From contig VSDK01012532.1 in assembly GCA_009767595.1 (NCBI GenBank), positions 52,023-116,022 of the forward strand: 64,000 nucleotides of DNA, in the 5' to 3' direction. Positions within the stretch are counted from its first letter, which is position 1. Each line of letters begins with the position of its first letter. Positions 34,501 to 48,336 of the stretch are shown here, piece by piece. This DNA is from Symbiodinium kawagutii (taxonomy: Eukaryota; Sar; Dinophyceae; Suessiales; Symbiodiniaceae). The position numbers were made by a program, and so were the translations under genes. The notes beneath the pieces are model-generated. The model was given only the letters and a program-made list of their open reading frames with translations. It made no database searches and was not told the DNA's origin.

Positions 34501-36262
34501 TGATAGTAATATAACTACCGCTGGTAAACAGTTTCAAGAATAGTACATATACATACACATAAAATCAACAAACAATCTACAGGTTTACATTTTGAACATT
34601 AACACATATGTAACAAAACCCTACCAGCATGAAGATTATGAATATGGGCTTCCGTCACCACAAGCTGCTGGTGCCACAACGGGTGGCCTCGTCCAAACCG
34701 TCGGCCACACGAGCACCCTGGTCATCTTTCAACACCTCGTCTGCTCAGGCACCATGGCTATCCACCTATCATTGGCTTCCCTATGGATGTTGTACATTTG
34801 TGGATGGTTTTGGGGTAGCTTCATGGACAATTATGATTGCCTCCATTTTGCTCCATATCACACTGCTTGATGGTCGAAAAATAACCCTGGAAAATCAACC
34901 AACGTGGTCGTGCATCATACCACCTAGTCCAAGAAGCAAAGCACATCAACGCCACCAACCAGCATATGATAAATGTCGAAAGTGCACATATTGAAATATC
35001 CATGATGTTGTGTGATCGTTCATGTCGAATGTGATAGAGATGACGACTTGTGGCCGATGATTCATCGTGCCTCATACCCAACAATGATAGCTACGCAGCT
35101 ATGCTGCTTGCCCAAAGTTGAGACTGCAAGAACTTCATAGTCAGATTCGTAACCCGTTATAACAACCAAACGCGATTGGATCTGTCAAAACGTTTGACTA
35201 ATCCTCCGACACAACAGCCACACACTACGATGGTTCAAAACTGTTAGCTTCTGCAAATGACTATGCGTTCAGAATCAATCATTGTTTCGGTAGTGTGGTT
35301 GCAGGGATGTTTACCCACCAATTATTGAGGTTGTTCGTTCATTGCTCATAACCTGACCGCTTACAAGTCCATCTAGTGCAAGCAAAACATGTAGGCACGA
35401 ACAGCTGAAGAATGTTCACAGTATCCATGGAGTGGTACCACTTGGTTGAAGGTTCGTTTCACAGCGAACTACCCAACCAGAAGCAGTGCTGTAATATCCT
35501 AGTTGTGTCCCAACTCCACACAGGGGGTCTCTGTAAGAATCGCCGCTTAGCTTGAAACCCTGAGGATGTAGTTCCTGCCATCGCGGGTATCCTCCTGGCG
35601 ATGGGATCGGAATCTGATTGGGTCAAAAAGAGTTGGCTGCTTGGTATGTTTAGCTGCATTTGCCATGAGATTCAACAGGAGATCAAATGGTGAATGCTTG
35701 TTAGCAGCTGGATGCTGGTTGCATTTACCTATGAGATTCGACATATTCACCAACATCTACTATTCAGGAGACAAATAAGCAGCATCTGATGCCATTGGCA
35801 AAGAAATTGATTCAGGAAAACATGTGGGGATGTCCATGAACGCCTCCTTGAAAATATACATGTTGAGTGAAGTTGAGTGAACCAATCATCTGCTGAGGGC
35901 ATTCAAGGACCTGACGCAGTACTCATGTAGTTGCTACGTCCCTATCATTGTTGGTCACTCTCAAGATTGAGAATGATTTCAGCATTTCCACCCTGCCACT
36001 TCCGCATCCCAACAATCTCAGTTCACAGTGTCGCTCACCAGCACCAGCAACAGCACCAGCCCCGCCTGATTCTTGCGGTCCCTCGCCCACCGGTCCCAAT
36101 CTTTGGATTTCTGCGCCCTGATCAGGTGGCCAAGGACAGATGGATTTTCCTGCAAGACTCCCTGCAAGGGCTAGAAATTGTTGCACTTCGCTGCGGGAAG
36201 TAAAATCTGAGATGCTATACATATTGGGTGATCATGGCGAATGAGATGTTAATGTACAACAC

Positions 36263-36311
<49 letters not shown>

Positions 36312-39300
36312 ACGTGGAACCACCGCGAGGTCCTAGAAACAAATAAGCAGCTGGCAATGTAGTTTCTTTGATTTATGGTAAGGATATAGGATTCTTTCCA
36401 ATAGTGTTGGTTTAAACAAATAGTCTGATCATCAATGACGAAACATTGCCAAGCGATGATGATCGAAGTATCATCAGCCACTTGTACCCAATTTTGAGGT
36501 TTATGATAAATGATAAATGTTCAAACTGATCATCATCAGCTACTGATCATCCTTGGCCAATGCTCCAGCAATCTGAACCCCCTTTGCTGGGTACTGTCAT
36601 CATCTTGATCCAGGACCAATAAAACTCTTGGGATTTTCCCATGCGGAGGTATCCTCTTGGGGTGCCATTTGAGGAGCGAACACCTACGGCTTGGGTGAGA
36701 CCACTAGATGCCCAGCGTCAATAGGGCGGGGATGTATTAATTCCTCGGTTGCCAGTCTAGAAGCATAGCATGATCCTTGGCATTCAGACCCAAACTGGCC
36801 GTCAAATCTGAATGTCCATGGTTGTCAACAAATATTTTTTTGAACCATCTAAGATCATCTAAGCCCATCCATGGTTCAACCGCCTCCATGACTTGCCATT
36901 GGAGGTGCTAGGCTGGAGCTTGGGCTGGGCTCCAGCTGCTGCTAGGCTCCAGCTGCACTGCCAAGGCGCTCCACGAGATGATCGATGACCAACAAAGGTC
37001 CCTGGGAGGTCGTTGCCGCTGCGCCACCAGGAGTCATCCAGGGGAGATACCAATCGTGAGCGAATCAAAGCCAGCAACAATGACCAATCAGATGTACGTA
37101 TCCTAGATGATAACCAGCAACAAGAACCAACAATAAGCAGCAACAATAACAGCAACATAACCAACAGCAAACAATAAATATACTAGCCAACAATAACCAG
37201 CAAGCAACAGCAACCACCAAACACCAGCAATAATTATCATGCAACACAACAATGACCAGAAACAAACCAAGAAGACAAGAAGAATCTGAGCATCGCGACC
37301 AACAAATCGCTATCAAACCATCAAACCATTTGATTGATGCTATCTGTTACCAACAACTTGCCATTTGAGCATCGCTTCTACTTGGGTCGCAGCATGCGTG
37401 CCTGGAGCTTCACTATAGCTTCCAAGGATTGATGAAAACATATGGTGAAGAAATATGGTGAATTGAATCCATGGTTCACTAAAATGGTCATTGTGGTAGC
37501 TTATCTACATACCATTCATGGTATATGAATGGAAGGATGATTTGGTTGCTAATGCTTGATCAATGATCAATGCTTCGTTGAGGGTTGAGATCATATGTAC
37601 ATGGTTTGATACACCTTTAAATGCTTGATGAAATTGAAATTCAAATGTCAAACTATGATGTCCCGGATTGATGGTTCATAATGTGAAATGACTTGCACAT
37701 GGTTGATAAATGCTGATAATGAGTAATGATGATTAGGAATGGACAGTATTGATTTATCATCCCAACTATTGACTATTCGATTGTGGCTGGTGGCTAACAA
37801 CTTCTGATTGATGTTATTCTTCGATCGCATCTACCACCGATAGTTAACATCTGTCCTCCTGAACAAGGGTGATCTAGATCATCTGCTGATCGACCATGAA
37901 TGGTTTGGCAACTACTTTCCAACCGTCGGCCATTAACCATCTACATTGAATTGACTGTTACCCAAGATTCAACCAACAACCATCTAGAAACAATTTTGAT
38001 CCGTTGTCGTCCATGGATCCGGACATTTTTGGGCCATGAGTGACATAGAATTTCATGTTCCTCGTGAAAAACAATTCGTGACTACAAGCACTGAAAGTCT
38101 GTATGTTGACAGTCCAAAAGCAACATCCGGATAAATTGGAACTGGAGTTCAAGCACCAGCACAGGCTTGTCATGAATGTTGAGCTAACCAGCGAGACCGT
38201 CAAGATACGACTGGAGCAGTGCTCCAGACCCCTTGGTGACCAGAACACCTCCAGAACACCACCACCACCACCACCACCACCACCACCACTACCACATACT
38301 ACCACTACCACCAGCAGGGGTCCCACTTCCAACATCCCACAGCGTGCGTTGCCCTGGTCGCGCCTCGGCATCGCGGTAGAGCGTGTGCATGGCATCGATC
38401 CGGCGATCCGGCAGATGCTCAGCGGTGCCATCCAAGGGTCCGATGCCCTGGCGGCGGTGGATGTGGCACCAGTGATGTTGAAGTTTAATGATGGTCAATC
38501 AGCTGGTGAATGGTAGTCTGTGAATGGTAGCTGGTGAACGGTGAAAAAACAGTTGCGGTTCTAGTTTTCAAGATTGATTAATGATTAAAGATCAACAAAA
38601 ACGAATTGTTTAATGATGGACTACAGAAGATTGATGCATTCCATGTGGTTCATGAGAAAAAAAATGGTTGAGGATGGTTTAGCTTTCAAAAGGACAAATG
38701 ATGATGGCTGATTATCATGTGGTGGTTTCTCAAAATAGGGGAACCCAAAAAATGGTTGGCGTATTACTGTAAATGATTCATATTGGATGATTTGGGGGTA
38801 CCCCTATTCTGAAAAAACACCATGTGATTGTTGGGAATCGATGGCTAGCAAAGGCTGATCAGGCTTGAATCATGGCTGCTGATGCGTCACACAATTCAAC
38901 TTGCCTCATTGGGACATGCGCACTATGTGCTGGCGAGTCAAGGTGAATAATGACTGCGTATTGATGTTGAAGCACGGTAAATGATGGCAAAGCATGGTTG
39001 GTGATGGTCAACCACGTTGCTTCCTGAGTGAGAATGAAGTCTAAAGTGATAAGAATAAGCAATTGTGGTTGGAAATGCATATTCACCAACAAGACATGAA
39101 GACAACTGCTACCCTCATGAAGTGCTCAAAGATCAAAGATCCGCTTCACTGCTTGGGACCATGTTCACTCACAACTCGGGGCAGCGCTGCCTCCAGAAAC
39201 CGGGAGTACAAGGGGTGTCGCATCTCACAGAAAGCATTCCACTCCTCGCATCGAGGCATGAAGCGATTTTCATTGCAAGCATTTCCACCATGGATTCCCT

Positions 39301-42300
39301 GCAAGCAACCAACAAACCAACCAGCGGTTGATTTATCAGGGTTGAAGCTTCGAATTGTCTTGGCCAGCAGGTATAACAGGCTGGTGGTCGTAAGCAATGA
39401 TGGTTGATGGTGGTGCATGCCAGCGTTCATCTTCGAAGTTGCTGGACGATCATTGAAATATTCAGGAATGAATGGCTTTGTTGTTTGAGGTTTATCAAAG
39501 GGCTTGACTTTATGAATGGCGCTTCATCACATTGAAGTCTCAAGCAATGCCGATCGGCAAAGCTTACCGACATCATTACCTTGGTAAATGATTGGACTGG
39601 ATTTGCACGAAACTCGAGAATGAACAACCATCGCCTTGTTGCTGCCAATTCATTTTGGGCTACCCTACATTGAACAATTTCCTGAACAGCCAAGGGTCCA
39701 ATCCTCATGTCGCCAAAACAGTGGTTTCCATTAGAATTCAGTGCTGTATGATGCTGTATGCATGTTTCAGCGTAAGTACAGCATACATACAAATGTGTGC
39801 AAACATACATAGAAATTGATACTGGCAAGAAAAGCTTTGACAGTCACAAGCCACCGTCACCAGCAGCTAGCTGAGTTTCATCACCTGATTGATATCAACC
39901 TTGTCTTGTTTATTGTCATGATTTGACTTGCTAAAGCTCGAAAACAGCTGTTTGTCACCGAGGTAATCTGATCTCTGGCAAGTCCTGTCGCTGTTGTTTG
40001 GTCCAATCACTGGCTGGGGGGGGCGCACCAGCTGGTGACTCTCCGACAGCTCCTGCTTGATGTTTTCGTGATCAACACCGAAGGATCGAAAAAGAATCCT
40101 TGGCACAGGCTGAGCAGCGAAGCTCGGCCCACTTCATGGAGGATGAGCCCAACATGAGAGCTCCTTGTCTCTGTCGCTAACAGGCTTGGCTAGAAAGCTC
40201 AAGGTACGATGGGAACTCCTGGTCTCTTCGATTATTGAAACAAAACGCAGTAGGGTTCTGCAAGTCGGAACAAAACACGACGGTTTCCCGCAGCATGACT
40301 CTCTGTATTGCTGGTGTTTACCTAGCTTCACCGGTGTTTACCTAGCTTCGCAGATATTTTCATAACGATACCCCCTGCATCAGGGATAACCTGACTCCTT
40401 TGCCAAAGAACCAGGACATCAGGGGAGGATACTGACCCTTGTGGTAGACAGCAGTCACTTACCTGGACCAACGAGTTGGGCCGTTGGCTCAGCTGACATC
40501 ATCATCATTAATAGCACGACCAAACCATGATTGACCATGACCAAGGATCATTACAGTGACTAATCGGCATGATTAAGCATCATCATGGCTAACCAAGTAA
40601 CCACCTTTGACAACCATCATCATTATGCAACCAACATCAGTTTTAAGTATCATCAATGACATGATGAACAAGTTGACCATTATAAATCATCATTTATAAC
40701 ACGAACAAGCAGGTACAGCAACCACGGCTTTACACCCGATTGACATCACCCTGACTACCTCCAGCATCCTCCGCCGGGAGACGCAAACTTCCGCTTGGCA
40801 CGCTGAAGGGCCTGCGGAAACCAGCCGTGAACGGTCGATGTCAGCAGGTGATACAAGGGACCGTGCCCCCAAACGTTAGAAGTTGGTCGAGGGTCGCCAT
40901 TGAACTCGCCTGGATGTCTATTGTTGATAATGTGTAATGATGGTTAGTTAATCATAGTTGATAATGGTTGTAGCTCGGTAAATCAGCCATATCGCTAATA
41001 TCATATCTATCATATCTATCAATAGTTACAGTACTCTAGTTGTAAACCAACTTCATAAACTTGGGGGGCCCTCCTTGTAGCAAACCAGCCAAAAGTGAAC
41101 AACATCTGGTTGTAATCCACAACTACGATGCCCGTTATAGCAATTCGATTGTATCCTATTCCAATGGTTGGTTATCATTATCGTGACTATGGTAAACCCA
41201 ACTAAACCTTTATCATCATATTGAAGTTTATTGCCACCAATAATGTTCACCAATGACAATGTGCTTATCCGCAGTGTGGATCCAGGAGAATCATTTGGTG
41301 TCACCGATGAATCTACATCAGGAAAACCCGTGATTCCCGTCCCGGTTGATCAGCCAAGGATGGCGGTCGAGTGTTTCGATGCCGTTGCTGCTATGAAAAA
41401 AAAGCAGCAACCCTGCTGTGAAAACCAAAGAAACTTTTGAGCATCATTAATTATCATTTCACTCATTTCATCATGGTTGAATCATCACTAGCCATCAGTG
41501 GTCATCACTGACAATCACTAACATAGGCATACGATAGATACCTTGTTAGTGCACAGTGCGACCGGCAAGGAGAGGTCTGTGCATGAAACTTCTCTTCATG
41601 TCTGATGGTATCCTGATTTGTAGCGGTCATGTTCATACCAATTTCTTGCAGAAACTCAGCGTGAAAGCAGCATTGCATCTGTTTTTGTGAGCGAAATAAC
41701 GCCTCCTCTTGTTGTCGCAAGTGTTGGATTTCATGCTGCTTGATTATATATGTCGGATCAATGCTATCTGTGGATTGTTGCTAAATCGCACATCATCAGA
41801 ATTGCATATCATGATAAACAGGAAGGGTCATGCGCAAACCAACGGACCTGTGAGCAATGGGCCGAGGATCAGATTCTTGTGATTCTGCACAAAAAGTGTT
41901 CTACCTATTGGATACACTTGATCATCTATTCAGCCTTTGTTGATATGGCTCAAGCTGCTACTGGTTGAACAAGTGCCGTCGATCAGTGTCGTCGATCACG
42001 TGTTGGTTGATATTGGTTCATTGACTTTCGATAGATATCAATCATCAAGTAGTCAAAATATTCTTGAAGCAACAAAACAAGTAAGCATGGAAGTAATCAA
42101 AACACAAGTAATCATGAGTGATTATATCATCACAAGTGATCTAAATTAATCCTAAGTAATTATTCACAATCTTCTACTGATTCAATCATTGATCACAAAT
42201 CATCAACGTCCAGGTGAAGCCAAGGAACTGCCACCAGGTGAAAAACGGCCGGAAACATCCTGGATGCCGCGCGGGGTCGGACCGGTGGGGGACCAGTGGG

Positions 42301-45300
42301 GGGCTAGGACCTTGGGATGCCTCAGAAATCTGGCAGGGCCTTGGACCTTGGTTTACCCCTGGAGTTGTGGGTTGGCTTTCTCTATGTTTCCAGTTCCGTT
42401 TTCAAGCATGTTGCCAGGTATGTTTCCAGGAGCTTCCAAGTAATTCTGTTTCCAGATATGTTTCCAGGTATGTTTCCAGTGTTTCCAACATCTTTTTGAA
42501 AAACCACGCTTGGGAGAGGTTGATCACCTGCCCACGGTCATGGGAGGCTTCAAGGCAAGCATGTGATACCAATGAACAGCCCGCTGACCTGGGAATCCGA
42601 GAAAGGTATGTTCGCGTCTTCTGCAAGGATGTCGAAGGTCTACAGATCCATATGGCAACAGAAGTCAGGAAGGCTCGACAAAGAGAATGTTGATGGCTCA
42701 ATACCAGTTTTTATAACTCTAGGGTTCTACCTAATTACATTTTTATAACTCTAGGGTTCTACCTAGTTACATTGAAACTGAGAACTAGCAAGTACAGGTT
42801 TTAGAGTTGTTCTAATCATTGAACTACTTCTAGGGTTCATGAACCTTGCTTGAAATAATAGAAGTACATGAAGGTCAACAGCTGTTATGACCATAGGATT
42901 ACCCCTACTTAGATATGCATCCCCATAACATCCATTGGGCTAAGTTCACATACCGTACTACAGGGCTACCATGGTTCTATCCCAGAAAACTTAGCCGCCC
43001 GAGCCCTGCATCGCCGTTGCGACTCACCCTGGGCTGCCGCACATGATGGTGGAGCCTTTCAGCCCCACAGATTCCGCCTCCGGCGAAAACCGCACCTCAG
43101 TGGCGGGCGGTTTTAACGTGGCACTGACCGTGGGTTGGACTGGCAGCTGGTGGGGTTCAGCAGGCTTTGATTGAGATGAAGGAATGGTTGGTTGGTAATG
43201 ATGGGGGGGGAGGGTAACTGATGGATAATTGCTGGTCAATGGCTAAATGATGGTAAATGATGTTTAAAGTGATGGTAAACACTCTGATTGGTCAACTGTT
43301 CGCAAATATATATATATATATAACGGTGAGAAGATTGCGGATCAAGACAGTCATGGACGAAAAATGGCAGATCAAGCTTTAAGCATCTGAAATAGTTGGG
43401 GAAACTGATGAATATTAAGACCACCAACTAGTTGTGGTGGATGGTTGAGTATTCATGATGGTCAAATCATTTCGGTGAATGGTGAGGTAAAGGAGCAGTG
43501 CTCATCAACTACGCTTAGGGCTGGCTCAGCAGTTGCTGACCATGATTACATCATGATGATTATGTCATGATGACAAATCATGGCTAATTGGTGGTAAATG
43601 ATGGTTGGTGATTGTTAACATATCGTTGTGAATCCTGGGTTTTGTTACTCCTTATCTGGGATAGGGCCCCCGTAGGAACACAAGATTGTTAATCATGGGT
43701 AGTGATGCTTGAACCATGGATAGATGAATGCATGATAGCCAAATGATGGTGAACGAGACGGACAATGATGGTTCATGATTTCTAGGACCACTGACCATGG
43801 AGATTACTAGCAGCGACAGGCACCCATTGCGAGGCTGTTCAAAAACATGTAGAAATATGTGCAATTAGCTAGAATATGCTAGAATTGTGTAGATAGATAC
43901 ATGTTCATATATACATTAGTTCTACACATCTGTCTAATCAAGTGCCTAAGTGTGTACATATAGACGGACATTGTACATCGGAAAAAAAGCCCGCAATGGG
44001 TACCAAGCACCAAACAAATATCACGAAGACAAGCAATGATTTGAGGGTCCATGTTTCCAGTTCATCGGATTAGGTTACCAACCAATGTTCGGGTTCCATG
44101 ACAGATTTTCCACTTGTGTTGGCATGACTCAATCCAGTTTGGTACCGTACATAAACAATTTTGAAACAAATCACTTGGCTGCTTCCTTCAAACCTGGTTC
44201 TGTCTCTTCAACTCAACAATGTGTAGCAATATTGTGCTTACTCGTCAGTTGTTGCACGCCCAGTCGGTCACAGATCCCAATCAGAATCCAAGCAACCAAC
44301 TCTGATCCCGTGTAAGTAGCTAAAATCAACCGCCATAATCCCCTCTAATCCAACAACATAATCCCCTAAAATCATGGAAATCCCCTATGATCCCATCATC
44401 ATCCCCCATCATTTCAGCAATCAAAAATCCATCATCCAACTCGCCAGACCTTCGTTTGGGGGCCACCCGTTGGCCGACGGCACTTCGGAAGGCAGCTGTA
44501 GCTTTTTCATGGCCAAATCGAGGACCTACGCTGCAAAGACGTGATGCCCATGAGGTTCCAATCACTTTGGCTACGGCTACAACAAATCGAGCAACAGAAT
44601 GGGGAATTCATGGGCATTAATAACAAACAATTGTAAACATGAAAAATCAACAAATGCCAAAGATAAACATTACGTTTGTTATAAGATGTAAATAATAAAC
44701 ATTTAAAAAATCAACAGATCTTATCTATCTGCAACAACTATAGCAACTGATTTACTGCAATTAATTAGCCATCACCAACCCTAATCTACAATTGACCACT
44801 GTTGGCCATCATATAAATGGCATAGCACTGGATCCAACCATCAATCCCAAGCCATGATCGCCAAGAGCAATCATATCAAGGTGGTTTTTTAACGTCACCA
44901 GTATTCACGATCAATATGTTTGTCCAAAAAATGGCCCGCAAAACAGCCATGCTTAGCAGCTATTAACAAACGCTATCAATTTGGACGGTGAATTGGAACC
45001 ACCATGGTCATGGAAAACCCCTGATAGCAATAAGCAACATACGCATCAAAAATGACAGAAGCGTTTACGTCACGTGGGCAGTGCTCATCTCGGCGGCCAT
45101 TGCCATCGACGATCCACTGCCATGACGAGGCATGGGTGCCTTGATCATTTCACCTTTCGCTTCTTCATCCTCGACCTCAGCGGTCACTCATGTTGGCTAC
45201 CGATTGGAAGTGATGGTTCGCGGTGGCTCATGGTGGTTGATGGTGGTAGTTTCCGATCATTGTTATTATTCGAACTGCCAATGGATCAGTCTTAGTTCAA

Positions 45301-45703
45301 TGAGAATGTGCCATGAATCGTTCCTGGTTAATGATGTTGAATATCAATTACTAGGTCCCAGTTTTTTAATAAATCAAGAACAAAATGGGTTATTGGTTAA
45401 GAGCCAATGGTGTATTAATATTTAATAATCCAAATGTGAATGGTTACTAAATGGCTAACCCCAAACAAATAGATTGATTTTTTCAACCAAATGGACCAAG
45501 AAGTTTTCAACCAAACAGCAATGGTGAGTTCATTAATCATTAGAGACGATGTGTTGATGGCCAACACTGCTTGATGCTTCAATCGTTTTGGCTAAACAGT
45601 CTCCAAACATTGCCCCACCTGTCACGGCTTCGCCTTCACCGGGCTGCCCGACCAAGCGAAAGGTGCGAATGCTCAGCTTTTGCTGATCTTTCTCACTGTG
45701 CAT
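28419..45703 (-). CDS. Unidentified multi-exon gene
   Basis: A gene model built from exons that pair AG acceptors with GT donors in compatible phase: 45626-45703 (start, MHSEKDQQKLSIRTFRLVGQ), 45074-45175, 44450-44525, 43028-43139, 40759-40811, then a gap where one exon is missing, 39173-39298, 38334-38447, 36057-36161, 31483-31548 and a possible terminal exon 28419-28589. The exons have high third-position GC and no stops. No domain is recognised; the product starts with a charged, low-complexity region and then has Trp/Arg-rich segments (AQKSKDWDRWARDRKNQAG). It lies on the same strand as its neighbours. The joining of 31-28 kb exons to the rest is the weakest part, and two genes could be merged here. 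Confidence 0.45.
31483..31548 (-). CDS. Exon, HRTFLATVTLLQASALRRHA
   Basis: Twenty-two codons, acceptor CTCAG|C, GT donor, phase 0. Confidence 0.4.
33081..33577 (+). pseudogene. Decayed plus-strand ORF, retroelement-like
   Basis: Two overlapping frames both carry protein-like text (for example LGLQIQLSSSYPLDRAKGYA and AKKCGSFRIDGTGHQGLHTS), suggesting a frameshifted coding sequence. The second frame has several Cys. No family recognised; antisense to the host gene. Confidence 0.35.
36057..36161 (-). CDS. Exon, AQKSKDWDRWARDRKNQAG
   Basis: Thirty-five codons beginning GVLQENPSVLGHLIR. Acceptor TTGCAG|G, GT donor, phase 0. Confidence 0.6.
36262..36311. repeat. (GAT)n microsatellite
   Basis: About 16 perfect GAT units. 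Confidence 0.95.
38256..38288. repeat. (ACC)n microsatellite
   Basis: About eleven ACC units next to the 38.4-kb exon, then degenerate ACTACC. Confidence 0.9.
38334..38447 (-). CDS. Exon, GIGPLDGTAEHLPDRRIDAM
   Basis: Thirty-eight codons, acceptor CGCCAG|G, GT donor, phase 0. The plus strand is also open here (RALPWSRLGIAVERVHGIDP), so strand assignment follows the neighbours. Confidence 0.45.
38721..38821. mobile_element. Terminal-inverted-repeat element, family A, second full copy
   Basis: Starts GGTGGTTTCTCAAAATAGGG and ends with the inverse of GGTGTTTTTTCAGAATAGGG, flanked by ATGT on both sides. Confidence 0.8.
39173..39298 (-). CDS. Exon, ENRFMPRCEEWNAFCEMRHP
   Basis: Forty-two codons, acceptor TTGCAG|G, GTGAGT donor, phase 0. 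It ends LYSRFLEAALPRV. A second frame on the same strand is also open, so the frame is likely but not certain. Confidence 0.5.
40759..40811 (-). CDS. Exon, PFSVPSGSLRLPAEDAG
   Basis: Seventeen codons; acceptor CCGCAG|G, GT donor. Phase-compatible with the 43-kb exon. Confidence 0.5.
41050..41073. mobile_element. Family B end fragment
   Basis: TTGGGGGGCCCTCCTTGTA matches the right end of family B. No left end is seen nearby. Confidence 0.45.
42384..42490. repeat. TATGTTTCCAGG tandem repeat
   Basis: About six imperfect copies of TATGTTTCCAGG; each contains a TTTCCAGG that looks like a splice acceptor. Confidence 0.7.
42708..42771. repeat. 32-bp tandem duplication
   Basis: Two copies of a unit starting TTTTTATAACTCTAGGGTTC, one mismatch apart. 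Confidence 0.9.
43028..43139 (-). CDS. Exon, PPATEVRFSPEAESVGLKGS
   Basis: Acceptor CTGCCAG|T, canonical GTGAGT donor, phase 1 in and 2 out. Ends STIMCGSPG. High third-position GC. Confidence 0.6.
43304..43322. repeat. (TA)n microsatellite
   Basis: Short perfect TA tract, intronic. Confidence 0.85.
44450..44525 (-). CDS. Exon, VLDLAMKKLQLPSEVPSANG
   Basis: Twenty-five codons plus one base, acceptor GCGTAG|G, GT donor. A competing open frame on the same strand (VGPRFGHEKATAAFR) was set aside because of phase. Confidence 0.55.
45074..45175 (-). CDS. Exon, VEDEEAKGEMIKAPMPRHGS
   Basis: Thirty-four codons, acceptor GCTGAG|G, GT donor, phase 0 both sides. Met/Ser-rich after the acidic start. 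Confidence 0.6.
45626..45703 (-). CDS. Possible first exon of unidentified gene, MHSEKDQQKLSIRTFRLVGQ
   Basis: Twenty-six codons; the ATG directly follows CTGCAG, as for a trans-splice acceptor. GT donor, phase 0. The frame is also open upstream, so it could be an internal exon. Confidence 0.5.
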
Positions 45704-46480
45704 CTGCAGCGCGAGGACGCGAATGGGCGGTCCCGTTGAAGTCCATGGTTGGTGGTGGTTGATAGAGGCGAAACATGCTCCATAGTGGGCATAGCTCATT
45801 GATGCGAATGATGGCTCATTGCCGCTAAGACTCATTGATGATGGGAAATGCATGTAACTGCTGGTGAAAACATGGCCGAGAGTGAAAGTCCCCAATGGCT
45901 CGGCGTAGTGTCCAAACATGTGAGTTGTTTGGAGCATCATATGATACGAGCAACCGCATGTTGCAATAAACATAGCTGGGCCGTCCTCATCCCACCACGC
46001 ATGTATGGTCGGGCACCACAGGCACTACAATCCCCAAGCTGGAACATATCACCGTTCCACAGCCAGCTCGTGCTTCAGTTGTGAAGAAATATGGCCTGAG
46101 AATTGCAAAGCAAATCAACACTTCCCCCGACATCACTAGCCCCGCTATCAAGCGTTTGAAGCATGCTTTCGGTCTCAAGTTTGGACAGGATTGTGTGGTA
46201 TAGCTAGGATTCTCCATGGTTGATCATATATGAAAAAGAAACCTACCCAGTGGTAGTGTCAACCTTAAATCATGACCAGTGAAAACTCTTGGCCGTCGCC
46301 TTTTTGCAAAACGACAAGTAGGTGTAGAGGTCGTCCGGGTGACAATCCTCAGCACTGGAGTCGTCGCAAATGCACGCGTGGGGAATGGCTACATGATGGC
46401 ATCCATACGGCTTGACCAGGGATATGGGGTTGTATCAACTATATATACATTTATTTACTTATATTTATATATATGTAATT

Positions 46481-47792
<1,312 letters not shown>

Positions 47793-48061
47793 AAATATAT
47801 GTATAATCATACTTGTGTATAACTGTATCAGTTTAGGAGTCAAAGTCATGACTTTTGGAAAGCACTCCCGCTTCGCCGCGAGTTTGTCAATCCTCAGCTC
47901 CAAGCGGCAACACTTCGCTCCAGCTAATCCCACGTGAACAAATTAACGTTGCTGGTTGTAAGTGAGTAATGAATGGTTTCCAGTATTAACTATAGTTATT
48001 TTAATACAAAGTAATCAAATATTCATATTGACAATAGTATTTACTACTATAACTATAGCAC

Positions 48062-48105
48062 ATGGTTTCTCAAAATAGGGGTACCCAAAAAATCATCCAG
48101 TATTA
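48062..48105. mobile_element. Family A element, fragment inside a local duplication
   Basis: CATGGTTTCTCAAAATAGGG then GTACCCAAAAAATCATCC. AGTATTAACTATAGTTAT sequence occurs both before and after it. Confidence 0.55.
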
Positions 48106-48336
48106 ACTATAGTTATAGTAGTAAACCAATCTACCAACAATTACAGTGTCATTATCAGCCACGGCTCATCCGTACAAACTAACACAGCCTGCTGGCCTCA
48201 TGACTTGTGAGTTGGACCTCTGCAAATTCACCTCGAAAATGGTAAGTTAAGCATCAATCAGACCACTGTCGTCACTAACGAGGATATAAACCAGCTTAGG
48301 AACCATAAGCAACCACAAAAACCATCCTTCCAGGAA

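Larger units (their letters stand above)
28590..45073 (-). other. Introns of the unidentified gene
   Basis: Large introns with few landmarks. They hold the microsatellites, family A and B elements and tandem duplications listed separately, degenerate GGTTGATGATGG-type stretches (for example 37400-37960 and 40500-40700), a decayed plus-strand ORF near 33.1 kb, and a minus-strand open stretch at 30640-30800 (ends PTWWEHNLYES) that may be a further exon or element remnant. Confidence 0.5.

Noticed and set aside
38103..38516. 137-codon plus-strand ORF with poly-Pro and RLGIAVERVHGIDP
   Set aside because: Good codon composition, but the poly-Pro is a microsatellite and the minus strand has an exon with splice sites in phase with its neighbours. 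Kept only as an alternative.
41231..41440. Plus-strand ORF containing SVDPGESFGVTDESTSGKPV
   Set aside because: Reads like protein but has no family, no partner exons and the opposite orientation to the gene around it; probably chance.
42189..42693. Plus-strand ORFs over the TTTCCAGG repeat
   Set aside because: Frame openness comes from the 12-bp repeat; no splice-phase support.
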